A DNA stretch of 64,000 nucleotides from contig CAJTPZ010000001.1 of NCBI GenBank assembly GCA_910578395.1, positions 248,001 through 312,000 of the forward strand. The letters are read 5' to 3'. Shown one piece after another: positions 15,474 to 23,980 of this stretch; within the stretch, counting starts at the first letter, position 1; the number at the start of each line of letters is the position of its first letter. A program made the translations under genes and the position numbers. Below the pieces are notes generated by a model that was not told where the DNA came from, did no database searches, and saw only the letters and a list, made by a program, of their open reading frames with translations. This DNA is from an uncultured Muribaculaceae bacterium. Lineage in GTDB: Bacteria; Bacteroidota; Bacteroidia; Bacteroidales; Muribaculaceae.

Positions 15474-16280
15474 CTGACTCTTTCCATATTAATCTCAACA
15501 ATCGGCACCGACGGCATAGTGCGTGTCAGCGAAATGCCACTCCCTCAATCAGAAGGAGTGAGCTACGTTATAGTCTGGCAGATGCCTGGCATGACACGCA
15601 TTGCCCAAATACCGCAATCTCTCGACCGCGACGACATTTTTGTCATTATTTCCGACACCAGCGGGCTCAGTATCAGCCGCAACATAGCCATTGCCGCGGC
15701 CTCTGCCGACATTTGTATGATTGCCGATGACGATACTGTTCTGCTTCCCGATGCATTTAAAGATATAAAAAAAACTTTTGCCTCCGACAAGGCCCTCGAT
15801 ATAGCACTGTTCCGTATCAAGGGGAAAAGAAAAACGTATCCATCCGAGCACACAAGATTGCACCGAAAGATGCCACACGGATACTGGGTCACTTCTTCCG
15901 AAATCACATTCCGGACATCAAGTATAAAAGGGCAAATACAGTTCAGAGAGAAATTCGGACTCGGCTCTCCCCGTTTCACCGCAGCAGAAGAGGCTTTTTT
16001 TATTTCTGATGCATTGTGCCGAGGGCTGTCAGTCGCCATTGTTCCGATTGAAATATGCGCTCAGCCACAATTATCGTCAGGAGAACGCCCATTCACCAGC
16101 GACGGCGGCTTTCCTGCATCACAAGGAGCCTACATACGCCATATCCATGGCATAATATACGGAATTCCACACATTTTCATGTTGGCATTAAGAGCTCGGC
16201 GCGCACACAAAGCACCCTTTTTATTTACCCTGAAACACGCTTTTCAAGGTTTCACTTGCAAAACTACTGAAATGTTGTAA
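15474..16280 (+). CDS. Family 2-like glycosyltransferase with probable CTG start
   Basis: The body shows the GT-A nucleotide-sugar fold: LSILISTIG at the N-terminus, a SRNIAIAAASADICMIADDDTVL segment with the metal-binding DDD, and a later EEAFFISDALCRG acceptor-side motif. The first canonical start (GTG, 15519) would remove the essential first strand. The frame is open upstream and encodes LTLSILISTIGTDGIVRVSE, which is how such enzymes normally begin with Met. I therefore place the start at the CTG at 15474 (268 aa); CTG at 15456 or ATT at 15447 are alternatives, and a sequence error is possible. It probably shares the helicase transcript (14 nt gap). Donor and acceptor sugars are unknown. 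Confidence 0.78.
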   Translation: MTLSILISTIGTDGIVRVSEMPLPQSEGVSYVIVWQMPGMTRIAQIPQSLDRDDIFVIISDTSGLSISRNIAIAAASADICMIADDDTVLLPDAFKDIKKTFASDKALDIALFRIKGKRKTYPSEHTRLHRKMPHGYWVTSSEITFRTSSIKGQIQFREKFGLGSPRFTAAEEAFFISDALCRGLSVAIVPIEICAQPQLSSGERPFTSDGGFPASQGAYIRHIHGIIYGIPHIFMLALRARRAHKAPFLFTLKHAFQGFTCKTTEML

Positions 16281-16285
16281 TTTTG
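16255..16285 (+). promoter_or_regulatory. Promoter of the nrnA-like gene inside the glycosyltransferase 3' end
   Basis: CTTG (16255-16258) and TAATTTTG (16278-16285, exact TAnnTTTG) are separated by 19 nt. The predicted start near 16291 gives a leader of about 34 nt ahead of the ATG at 16325. Confidence 0.68.
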
Positions 16286-16324
16286 CATATTCATAGTTTT
16301 CAAGGCGTAAACAGCAATACTTAG

Positions 16325-17356
16325 ATGATTGGCAACGACATAGACAAAAAATCTATAAAAGCACTGGCACAACTTATAGAGCAGTGCAACAATGTAGTCA
16401 TAACATGTCATGTCAAACCTGACGGGGATGCGGTCGGTTCAACACTTGCCCTGTTTCACATACTTTCGACTCTTGGTAAAGCTGCCCATATCATTACTCC
16501 TGATTCCCCTCCGCGCTCACTAAGGTTCCTGCCCGGATGCAAAGATATAATTCCCCTTTCGGCGCAGGAAGACTTCTGCAAGTCGCTCATCGATAAAGCC
16601 GAACTGATTTTCTGTCTTGATTTCAACGCTATAAATCGCCTTGACAAAGCCGCATCGGTTATTTCCGGAGCAAAAGCCCGCAAAGTACTTATCGACCACC
16701 ACCTCTATCCGGAACCATTTGCCGATATCACGATATCACGACCTACAGAGTCATCTACATGCGCACTTCTTTTCAAAGTAATATGTGCGCTTGGCCTCAG
16801 ACCGCTTATCGACAAAAAAACGGCCAAATGTCTCATGGCCGGTATAATGACTGATACAGGCAACCTTTCCTATAACGCCAACGATCCTGATCTGTACACA
16901 ATCACAGGCGATCTTCTTCGTCTCGGAGTCGACAAAGTGAATCTTTGGGAACGTCTCAACACCAAATCATTGAGCCAGCTGAAACTAAATGCATTTGCCA
17001 TTGACAACCGAATGGAAATGCTACTTAACGGAAGAGCCGCGCTAATCACACTGACAGCTGAAGAACTTAAAAACTATAACTATGTCAAAGGCGATACCGA
17101 GGGTCTGGTGAACATTCCTCTCAGCATTAACGGTGTGGCGGTATCAGTTTTCATGCATGAGGAACCGGGATTCATCAAGGTTTCCATGAGGTCAAAAGGA
17201 GAATTTCCGGTAAACCGGCTATGCTCAGAGCATTTCGGCGGAGGCGGACACCTCAATGCCGCAGGCGGAGAATTTAAAGGCAGTCTGTCAGAAGCCGTCG
17301 ACACTCTTCACAGAGTCTTACCTGAATACTCAGGTTTTTTACCACATATTGACTAA
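16325..17356 (+). CDS. DHH/DHHA1 phosphoesterase, NrnA-like oligoribonuclease/pAp phosphatase
   Basis: The DHH-family metal motifs are in order: HVKPDGDAVGS (about 27-37), CLDFNAINR, the namesake IDHHLYP, GIMTDTGNLSY and the DHHA1 substrate loop FGGGGHLNAAGGEF near the C-terminus. At 343 residues it has NrnA length. The family degrades very short RNA oligomers and pAp, finishing RNA turnover in bacteria without Orn. It has its own promoter and is followed by DUF4827 and glmM on the same strand. Confidence 0.93.
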   Translation: MIGNDIDKKSIKALAQLIEQCNNVVITCHVKPDGDAVGSTLALFHILSTLGKAAHIITPDSPPRSLRFLPGCKDIIPLSAQEDFCKSLIDKAELIFCLDFNAINRLDKAASVISGAKARKVLIDHHLYPEPFADITISRPTESSTCALLFKVICALGLRPLIDKKTAKCLMAGIMTDTGNLSYNANDPDLYTITGDLLRLGVDKVNLWERLNTKSLSQLKLNAFAIDNRMEMLLNGRAALITLTAEELKNYNYVKGDTEGLVNIPLSINGVAVSVFMHEEPGFIKVSMRSKGEFPVNRLCSEHFGGGGHLNAAGGEFKGSLSEAVDTLHRVLPEYSGFLPHID

Positions 17357-17404
17357 GATCCGTCATAATTAATTTCAACGACAATTCCACTCTTTCATAT
17401 ACCC

Positions 17405-17989
17405 ATGATAAAAATAAAATCACCGATACTGCCACTGATCGCACTGCTCATTCCTATGATCGCTGTTGTTTTTTCATCATGTGGCGGTCGCAAAAGCTAC
17501 GCTCAGTTGCTTAATGAAGAAGATCATGCAGTAAACGCATTTCTTGCCAACCACAGAGTAATAAATTCGATTCCCTCCGATACAATTTTTGAGACCGGCG
17601 AGAATGCCCCCTATTATCGCCTGAACAAAGAAGGCACACTCTATATGCAGGTGCTCGACCCGGGTAACCGTAAAGACAAAGCCGTTTATGACGACCTCAT
17701 TTATTTCCGATTTATGCGCACCAACCTCAACACCCTATGGAAAACCGGTGAGGCTGTTGCCGACGGAAACGATGAAGACATGACAATTTTACCGACCAGT
17801 TTCAGATTCCAGAACTTCACACTTGCAACCTACTCTTACTATGGAACAGGTATTCAGGAGCCGCTCAAGCTGCTTGGTGTCGACTGTCGTGTAAATCTGG
17901 TTGTAAAATCACAGGCTGGTATCTCCGATGAGATCTCTGCCGTGATACCGTTTCTTTACAATATCCGCTACTTCCGTGCTCAAACCTGA
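17405..17989 (+). CDS. DUF4827 family lipoprotein
   Basis: A 194-residue protein with a lipoprotein signal: hydrophobic residues 8-23 followed by lipobox FSSC (Cys about 26) and GGRKSYAQLLNEEDHAVNAFLA. The pattern matches DUF4827, a Bacteroidales family of unknown function. An acidic, polar mature domain suggests a periplasmic or outer-membrane location. The gene sits between the nrnA-like gene (48 nt) and glmM (51 nt), a neighbourhood I recall as common in Bacteroidales, but no functional link to GlmM is known. Confidence 0.83.
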   Translation: MIKIKSPILPLIALLIPMIAVVFSSCGGRKSYAQLLNEEDHAVNAFLANHRVINSIPSDTIFETGENAPYYRLNKEGTLYMQVLDPGNRKDKAVYDDLIYFRFMRTNLNTLWKTGEAVADGNDEDMTILPTSFRFQNFTLATYSYYGTGIQEPLKLLGVDCRVNLVVKSQAGISDEISAVIPFLYNIRYFRAQT

Positions 17990-18040
17990 CGGCACCCCCA
18001 CGCTTCATTCATCTCAGAAACCCCAAAAACACCTGTCAAA

Positions 18041-19435
18041 ATGTCTCTCATAAAATCCATTTCCGGTATTCGCGGAACGATAGGCGGAAAAACCGGTGAA
18101 GGACTCTCTCCGGTCGATATCGTTAAATTTACTGCTGCCTATGCAGCTTTTATCGACAAAACGACACCCGCCGACAAAGCACGCCGCATTGTGGTCGGAC
18201 GTGATGCCCGGCTTTCCGGCCCCATAGTCTCACAGCTTGTTACATCCACACTTGCATCAATGGGGTTTGAAGTCATTAACATCGGACTTGCCACAACACC
18301 GACTACCGAGATAGCTGTTACTGGCGAAAACGCATGTGGAGGCATCATAATCACTGCATCTCACAATCCGTCACAATGGAATGCGCTCAAGCTTCTTGAT
18401 GCAAACGGTGAGTTTCTCAACGACGCACAGGGAAAAGAAGTACTCCGCATAGCGGCAGACGATGATTTCGAGTTTGCAACTATTGACAAGATCGGATCGA
18501 TACAATACAATGACACCTGGCTCAGACGCCATATTGACGCAGTGCTTGCTCTACCTCTTGTTGATCGCGAAGCTATAGCTTCTGCCAACTTCCGGGTCGC
18601 AGTGGATGCTGTAAACTCTGTAGGCGGTCTTGCGATACCAGCACTTCTGCGCGCACTCGGTGTCAAAGATATCATAGAACTCAATTGTGAGCCCAACGGA
18701 CGTTTCGCACACACACCAGAACCTATACCCGAAAACCTGACACAGATCTCCGAGATGATGCGCTCCGGAATCGCCGATGTCGGTTTCGTCGTGGATCCCG
18801 ATGTAGACCGCCTCGCAATCGTGATGGAAAACGGCGAAATGTTTGTCGAAGAGTACACACTGGTCGCAATAGCCGACTATGTACTTCGCCATACACCAGG
18901 TCCTACAGTGAGCAACCTAAGCTCATCACGCGCCCTACGCGACGTCACCGATGCCCTCGGCTGCACCTACACCGCGGCTGCAGTAGGCGAGGTAAACGTT
19001 GTCACTGAAATGCGACGTACAGGAGCAGTCATAGGAGGTGAAGGCAACGGAGGTGTAATCTATCCGGCCATCCATGCAGGCCGCGACGCTCTTGTAGGTG
19101 TAGCTCTCTTCCTGTCGCACCTCGCCCATGAGAAGGTTTCGGTAAGCGAACTTAAAAAACGCTATCCGGCCTATGCTATCGCAAAAAACAAAGTGCAGCT
19201 GACTCCAGGTATTGATGTAGATGCAATTCTCGAAGCAATCAAGAAAAAATATTCCAACGATAAAATCACTGATATCGACGGTGTAAAAATCGACTTCCAC
19301 GACTCGTGGGTACATCTGCGTAAATCCAATACAGAGCCTATCATACGCATCTATTCAGAGGCACATTCAATGAGTGAGGCGCAGAAACTTGCCGATGACA
19401 TAATTTCCCTTGTCAACGAAATAACTAAAAAATGA
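18041..19435 (+). CDS. glmM: Phosphoglucosamine mutase (alpha-D-phosphohexomutase family)
   Basis: The four family elements are present: the phosphoserine loop ITASHNPSQWNALK (about 106-119), the metal loop DPDVDRLAI (about 246-254), the sugar-binding loop GEGNGGVIYP (about 328-337) and the phosphate-binding C-terminal RKSNTEPIIRIYSEA. It converts glucosamine-6-phosphate to glucosamine-1-phosphate for UDP-GlcNAc. At 464 residues it has the length of Bacteroidota GlmM; other hexomutase specificity cannot be fully excluded. The stop overlaps the M20 hydrolase start by 4 nt. Confidence 0.92.
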   Translation: MSLIKSISGIRGTIGGKTGEGLSPVDIVKFTAAYAAFIDKTTPADKARRIVVGRDARLSGPIVSQLVTSTLASMGFEVINIGLATTPTTEIAVTGENACGGIIITASHNPSQWNALKLLDANGEFLNDAQGKEVLRIAADDDFEFATIDKIGSIQYNDTWLRRHIDAVLALPLVDREAIASANFRVAVDAVNSVGGLAIPALLRALGVKDIIELNCEPNGRFAHTPEPIPENLTQISEMMRSGIADVGFVVDPDVDRLAIVMENGEMFVEEYTLVAIADYVLRHTPGPTVSNLSSSRALRDVTDALGCTYTAAAVGEVNVVTEMRRTGAVIGGEGNGGVIYPAIHAGRDALVGVALFLSHLAHEKVSVSELKKRYPAYAIAKNKVQLTPGIDVDAILEAIKKKYSNDKITDIDGVKIDFHDSWVHLRKSNTEPIIRIYSEAHSMSEAQKLADDIISLVNEITKK

Positions 19436-20517
19436 CCGACATCCGGGACGAACTATTCTATCAAGCCCTTGACCTGCTCAAGGGCTTGATTGCAATTCCA
19501 CGCAAGAGCCGTGAAGAGAACAAAGCGGCAGATCTTTTCGAATGCTTTATGCGCGCCCAGTGTGGTGATAAAGCAGAAGTCACCCGACATGGCAACAATC
19601 TGCTCGTAATTCCTGCAGATCATCAGCAAAACCAAGACCGCCCGACGCTATTGCTCAACAGTCACATCGACACAGTAAAGCCGTCTTCGGGATGGACTCT
19701 CGACCCATTCACACCATATTTTGACGAAAGCACAAACCGTCTTTATGGCATCGGGAGCAATGATGCAGGAGCCTCGCTCGTATCACTTGCAGCAACTTTT
19801 CTTCACTTCATTCATACCGGCTCAAAACCTTCATACCGGCTCATATTTCTTGCCTCATGCGAGGAAGAGGTGAGCGGATGCGGCGGCATGGAGATGATGG
19901 TGCCGTTGATGCCACACATCGATAAGGCTATTGTAGGAGAACCGACGGGAATGCGGCCGGCAATCGCTGAAAAAGGGCTCATGGTGCTCGACTGCGAGGT
20001 TCATGGAGTATCAGGCCATGCAGCACGCAACGAGGGTATAAATGCAATCTATAAAGCCCTTCCTGCAATATCAGCGATGAGATCACTCCGGTTTCCTAAT
20101 GTATCGGAAATGCTCGGACCTGTAAAAATATCAATAACACAGATAGAAGCAGGTACACAACATAACGTAGTTCCCGACCTGTGCAAGTTTGTTGCTGACG
20201 TACGCACCACCGATGCCTATTCCAATATCGAGACATTGGACCTCATAAAAACTGCATTGCCCGACGTAGACATTAAAGCCCGGTCTACGCGTCTCAATCC
20301 TTCATCGATTTCTTCTGCCGATCCATTGGTATCACGATTCGCCATGCTCGGCCTTGAACCATTTGGCTCTCCTACATTATCCGACCAGGCTCTTATGCCC
20401 TGGCCATCATTAAAGGCGGGGCCTGGGGACTCCGCACGCTCACATTCGTCCGATGAGTATATCTGCCTTGAAGAAATCAGGGAAGCGATTGAAACCTACA
20501 TCACAATTCTACAATAA
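19432..20517 (+). CDS. M20 family metallohydrolase, ArgE/DapE-like
   Basis: The zinc-ligand motifs are NSHIDTVKP (His and Asp), GIGSNDAGASLVS, the EEEVSGCGG glutamate pair and the terminal HSSDEYI histidine. The dimerisation domain HGVSGHAARNEGINAIYKAL lies between them. At 361 residues it resembles the N-acylornithine deacylases (ArgE) annotated in Bacteroidota arginine synthesis, and argD is in the same window, although 9 kb away. DapE-like or peptidase activity remains possible. It overlaps glmM by ATGA. Confidence 0.85.
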   Translation: MTDIRDELFYQALDLLKGLIAIPRKSREENKAADLFECFMRAQCGDKAEVTRHGNNLLVIPADHQQNQDRPTLLLNSHIDTVKPSSGWTLDPFTPYFDESTNRLYGIGSNDAGASLVSLAATFLHFIHTGSKPSYRLIFLASCEEEVSGCGGMEMMVPLMPHIDKAIVGEPTGMRPAIAEKGLMVLDCEVHGVSGHAARNEGINAIYKALPAISAMRSLRFPNVSEMLGPVKISITQIEAGTQHNVVPDLCKFVADVRTTDAYSNIETLDLIKTALPDVDIKARSTRLNPSSISSADPLVSRFAMLGLEPFGSPTLSDQALMPWPSLKAGPGDSARSHSSDEYICLEEIREAIETYITILQ

Positions 20518-20527
20518 AATACAGTAA

Positions 20528-21148
20528 ATGAAAAAGATCATCACCATACTCTCATTAATAGCTGCAATCATGCTGACTCCTCTATCGGCATCAGCACAGT
20601 CAGCCTCCGACATTCTCTCGAAACTTGGCCTCGGAACCGTGGCAAATAATATACTGGGATCAGGCAAAGTCACAATTGCCGACATTGAAGGAAATTGGGA
20701 TTACGTAGAACCGGCCGTAGAATTCAAGAGCGACAATCTGCTCAAAAAAGCGGGAGGATCAGTCGCTTCAACCACTGTTGTCAACAAACTTCGCCCATAC
20801 TACAAAACCATCGGCATCGACAAAATGACTCTGGCGGTCGACTCTGCCGGAAACTTCAAGATGACAGTAAAAAAGATCCCCTTGTCAGGAGAAATCACAA
20901 CCGGGTCATCCGACAAGGAATTTATATTCAATTTTAAAGCAATGGGGAAAATCAGTACCGGTAAACTGAATGCCTATATATCTAAAACTGCTACAGGCCA
21001 AATAAAAATCACGTTCGATATTTCCCGTCTGATAGATCTTGTTGAGACAATCGCGTCAGTCACAGGCAATTCGTCGGCCAAATCCATTTCTTCACTGCTG
21101 ACTTCCTACGATGGACTCACCGCCGGATTCGTACTCAAAAAAAATTAG
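20528..21148 (+). CDS. DUF4923 family exported protein
   Basis: A 206-residue protein with a signal peptide (residues 1-23, ending SASAQS). The mature part has a short helical segment SASDILSKLGLGTVANNIL followed by a lipocalin-like beta-rich domain (ADIEGNWDYVEPAVEF, KMTLAVDSAGNFKMTV, KEFIFNFKAMGKISTGKLNAYIS) typical of DUF4923. The function is unknown; it is probably periplasmic. The trp promoter begins within 10 nt after its stop codon. Confidence 0.83.
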   Translation: MKKIITILSLIAAIMLTPLSASAQSASDILSKLGLGTVANNILGSGKVTIADIEGNWDYVEPAVEFKSDNLLKKAGGSVASTTVVNKLRPYYKTIGIDKMTLAVDSAGNFKMTVKKIPLSGEITTGSSDKEFIFNFKAMGKISTGKLNAYISKTATGQIKITFDISRLIDLVETIASVTGNSSAKSISSLLTSYDGLTAGFVLKKN

Positions 21149-21154
21149 AAAATA

Positions 21155-21186
21155 TTTGCATGGTATTTTACAAGATTATATTTTTG
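21155..21186 (+). promoter_or_regulatory. Promoter of the trp leader and operon
   Basis: A full match to the Bacteroidota consensus: TTTG (21155-21158), 20 nt spacer, TATTTTTG (21179-21186). Transcription should start near 21192, leaving about 24 nt ahead of the leader-peptide ATG and about 200 nt of leader before trpB. Confidence 0.82.
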
Positions 21187-21215
21187 CCTCGGTAACATAG
21201 AAAAACAAAATAAAC

Positions 21216-21281
21216 ATGTCGACCTGCTTTAACCAGAAATTTTATTGGTGGCATCGGAAGGATCCCTTTCGATGGCGTTGA
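21216..21281 (+). CDS. trpL: trp operon leader peptide (three Trp codons)
   Basis: The 21-codon reading frame encodes MSTCFNQKFYWWHRKDPFRW followed by Arg and a stop. Trp codons are at 21246-21251 (a pair) and 21273-21275. It has an A-rich upstream stretch like other starts here and lies between a strong promoter and a terminator hairpin ahead of trpB. Its likely job is to be translated as a tryptophan sensor: stalling at the Trp pair signals low charged tRNA-Trp. The product itself is probably not functional. No database support was checked, but three Trp in 21 residues ahead of a trp operon is very unlikely by chance. Confidence 0.88.
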   Translation: MSTCFNQKFYWWHRKDPFRWR

Positions 21282-21383
21282 CGTGCATATTTTTACGCGC
21301 ATTTAAGCAATATATTTCAGCAATACAAGATCAACCATCGATGGATCCAGGCTTAAAAACCGGTCATCGATGGTTTTCTTTTT
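21259..21383 (+). promoter_or_regulatory. trp attenuator: antiterminator pairing and intrinsic terminator
   Basis: Terminator: AACCATCGATG (21333-21343) pairs perfectly with CATCGATGGTT (21365-21375), followed by TTCTTTTT. Competing structure: the leader-peptide segment 21259-21275 (GGATCC, CTTT, CGATGG) pairs with 21336-21349 (CCATCG, AT, GGATCC), that is 12 pairs around a small internal loop, which removes the 5' arm of the terminator. A ribosome stalled at the Trp pair leaves 21259-21275 free and would favour read-through; a ribosome reaching the stop covers it and would favour termination. Confidence 0.8.
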
Positions 21384-21395
21384 ATATACCTGCAC

Positions 21396-22586
21396 ATGTA
21401 CAATAAAAAAACTATTCTCCCTGTAAACGAAAAGGGATTCTATGGAAATTTTGGCGGAGCATATATTCCCGAAATACTCTACAATAATGTCAAAAATCTT
21501 GAGATTGCCTTTGCCGAGGCCCTGGACGATCCGTCATTCACAAGAAAAATGGACACTCTGCTTGCCGACTACGTAGGCAGACCGTCACCTCTATATAAAT
21601 CAGAGTATTTATCAAGACATTATGGTGCCAACATATATCTGAAACGCGAGGATCTTAATCACACCGGAGCACATAAAATCAACAATGCGATAGGCTCCGC
21701 CCTATTGGCGCAGCGCATGGGCAAGACGAGGCTCATCGCCGAAACCGGAGCAGGACAACATGGTGTGGCGACTGCAACTGTAGCAGCATTACTCGGAATG
21801 CCTTGCATCGTGTATATGGGAGCTACCGACGTCGACAGACAGCAGCCAAATGTGCAACGCATGCGTATGCTCGGTGCTGAGGTCCATTCTGTATACTCTG
21901 GCAACAAAACCCTTAAAGATGCGACAAACGAGGCCATACGCGACTGGTGTTGCAACCCCACCGATACTTTCTACGTCATTGGCAGCACCGTCGGACCTCA
22001 CCCCTATCCTGAGATCGTAGCCTACTTCCAGTCGGTAATAAGTCGTGAAATCAAATCACAGTTATTAAAAAAAGAAGGACGCGAAAACCCTGACTATGTC
22101 ATAGCCTGCATAGGAGGCGGAAGTAATGCCGCAGGAGCATTCTACCACTTCATAAACGACCAGAATGTACAACTTGTAGCAGTCGAGGCTGCCGGGCTCG
22201 GCATCGACACCGACCAGACAGCCGCATCAATACTCACCGGCACTCCCGGCATTCTGCATGGATCACGCACGATGCTCATACAGACCAACGACGGACAGAT
22301 AATCGAACCCTATTCGATATCTGCCGGACTCGACTATCCCGGAGTCGGACCACTACACGCTTATATGGCGCATACAGGCCGCTCTAAAGTTATTGCCGCA
22401 ACCGATAGCGAAGCTCTTGCGGCAGCCAATCTACTTACACGTCACGAAGGAATAATACCGGCGCTCGAGTCTGCTCATGCATTGGCAGCACTTGATAAAA
22501 TCAAGTTCGACAAAAATGATATTGTCGTTGTAAACCTCTCGGGACGCGGCGATAAGGACCTTGCTACATACATAAAATATCTGTAG
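21396..22586 (+). CDS. trpB: Tryptophan synthase, beta chain
   Basis: It condenses indole and serine to tryptophan with PLP. The cofactor lysine lies in HTGAHKINNAIGSALLAQRMGK (Lys of HKIN), the glutamate loop is AETGAGQHGVATATVAALLGM and the phosphate-binding loop is CIGGGSNAAGAFYHF. The N-terminus GFYGNFGGAYIPE and 396-residue length are standard. It is the first gene of trpBEGDCFA, with trpE starting 2 nt after its stop. Its partner trpA is the last gene, so the two synthase subunits bracket the operon. Confidence 0.98.
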   Translation: MYNKKTILPVNEKGFYGNFGGAYIPEILYNNVKNLEIAFAEALDDPSFTRKMDTLLADYVGRPSPLYKSEYLSRHYGANIYLKREDLNHTGAHKINNAIGSALLAQRMGKTRLIAETGAGQHGVATATVAALLGMPCIVYMGATDVDRQQPNVQRMRMLGAEVHSVYSGNKTLKDATNEAIRDWCCNPTDTFYVIGSTVGPHPYPEIVAYFQSVISREIKSQLLKKEGRENPDYVIACIGGGSNAAGAFYHFINDQNVQLVAVEAAGLGIDTDQTAASILTGTPGILHGSRTMLIQTNDGQIIEPYSISAGLDYPGVGPLHAYMAHTGRSKVIAATDSEALAAANLLTRHEGIIPALESAHALAALDKIKFDKNDIVVVNLSGRGDKDLATYIKYL

Positions 22587-22588
22587 AT

Positions 22589-23980
22589 ATGAAAACAATT
22601 ACGACCCTTCTTCCCGCCGATCTCGAAACCCCGGTAGGCATCTACCTGAAGATCCGCGATATATATCCACAGTCGGCACTGCTTGAAAGCTCCGACTATC
22701 ACACCACCCACAATTCGGTATCGATAATAGGCATTGATCCGATCGCCCACTACATGGTGCTTGACGAAGAGATCGAACAAACCTGGCCGGACGGACACAC
22801 TACACACACAAAAGCAACCCCCGACTTGATTATAAGTTCGCTGCGCGACTACGTGGCCGGATTCAGCGAACTTGCTGTCGAGGGTCTCGCTAACGGCCTT
22901 CTCGGATACACTGCCTACGATGCCATGCGTTATTTCGAGCCTACTCTGACAGTATGTCATCCGGCACCTGAATTTTCCCACATTCCCGATATTCTCTATA
23001 TCTTATATCGTTTTATCATACAGGTCAACCACTTCCGCAACGAAATGACCATCATAGAGAATATACCCGACGGAGAGAAGCCAGAAACAAAACGGCTCAT
23101 AAGCATACTGAAAAACAATAATATGCCGCTCTACGGCTTTTACCCGGACAGCGAGGTCACCTCGACACTTACCGACAATAGCTTCATGGAGATCGTCGAG
23201 AAATGCGTGGCACACTGCAAACGCGGCGACATCTTTCAGATCGTGCCGTCACGGCGTTTCTCACAAAGCTTCAAAGGCGATGATTTCAATGTCTATCGCG
23301 CGTTGCGCTCAATCAACCCGTCGCCATATCTGTTTTACTTCGACTTCTCTTCATTCCGTGTGTTCGGCTCATCACCCGAAACACACCTCAGAATCAAGAA
23401 CGGCAAAGCCTATATCGATCCTATCGCCGGTACATTCCGCCGCACAGGTGACGACACGCGCGACCGCGAGCTTGCCGAGGCACTGCTACATGACGATAAA
23501 GAGAACGCCGAGCACATTATGCTTGTCGACCTCGCACGCAACGATCTGAGCCGCTCAGGTGGAAGCATCAGCATAGAATTCATGCGCCAGATACAATTCT
23601 ACTCCCACGTAATACACATGGTATCACGTGTGAGAGCCGATCTTCCCGACAACACCGACATATTCGCGTTGTTTGCATCGGCATTTCCGGCAGGCACGCT
23701 CAGTGGAGCGCCAAAAGTGAGAGCAATGCAGATAATCGACCGGCTCGAACCACACTCTCGCAAGATCTATGGAGGCTGCATAGGATATCTCGGATTTGAC
23801 GGTTCTATCAATCAGGCGATCACTATACGCACATTCCTAAGCACCGGTCTCAGGCTATACTCACAGGCCGGAGCCGGCATCGTGGCCCACTCGTCACCGG
23901 CTGCAGAACTACAAGAAACCAACAATAAACTCGATGCACTACGCAGTGCCGTGCAGATGGCAACCCGTTTCAACCCATGA
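22589..23980 (+). CDS. trpE: Anthranilate synthase component I
   Basis: The chorismate-binding domain shows the family landmarks IVPSRRFSQSF, INPSPYLFYFDF, GSSPETHLRI, PIAGTFRRTGD, HIMLVDLARNDLSR, ASAFPAGTLSGAPKVRAMQ and the final GAGIVAHSSPAAE. It makes anthranilate from chorismate with ammonia supplied by TrpG. At 463 residues it is full length. The N-terminal region has LESSDYHTTHNSVSIIGIDP, where a LESS-type motif is associated with tryptophan feedback inhibition in this family. Its stop overlaps trpG by 4 nt (ATGA). Confidence 0.97.
   Translation: MKTITTLLPADLETPVGIYLKIRDIYPQSALLESSDYHTTHNSVSIIGIDPIAHYMVLDEEIEQTWPDGHTTHTKATPDLIISSLRDYVAGFSELAVEGLANGLLGYTAYDAMRYFEPTLTVCHPAPEFSHIPDILYILYRFIIQVNHFRNEMTIIENIPDGEKPETKRLISILKNNNMPLYGFYPDSEVTSTLTDNSFMEIVEKCVAHCKRGDIFQIVPSRRFSQSFKGDDFNVYRALRSINPSPYLFYFDFSSFRVFGSSPETHLRIKNGKAYIDPIAGTFRRTGDDTRDRELAEALLHDDKENAEHIMLVDLARNDLSRSGGSISIEFMRQIQFYSHVIHMVSRVRADLPDNTDIFALFASAFPAGTLSGAPKVRAMQIIDRLEPHSRKIYGGCIGYLGFDGSINQAITIRTFLSTGLRLYSQAGAGIVAHSSPAAELQETNNKLDALRSAVQMATRFNP

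Noticed and set aside
21259..21349. Repeated GGATCC in the trp leader, first seen as a possible repeat element
   Set aside because: The two copies are better explained as the two arms of the antiterminator pairing.
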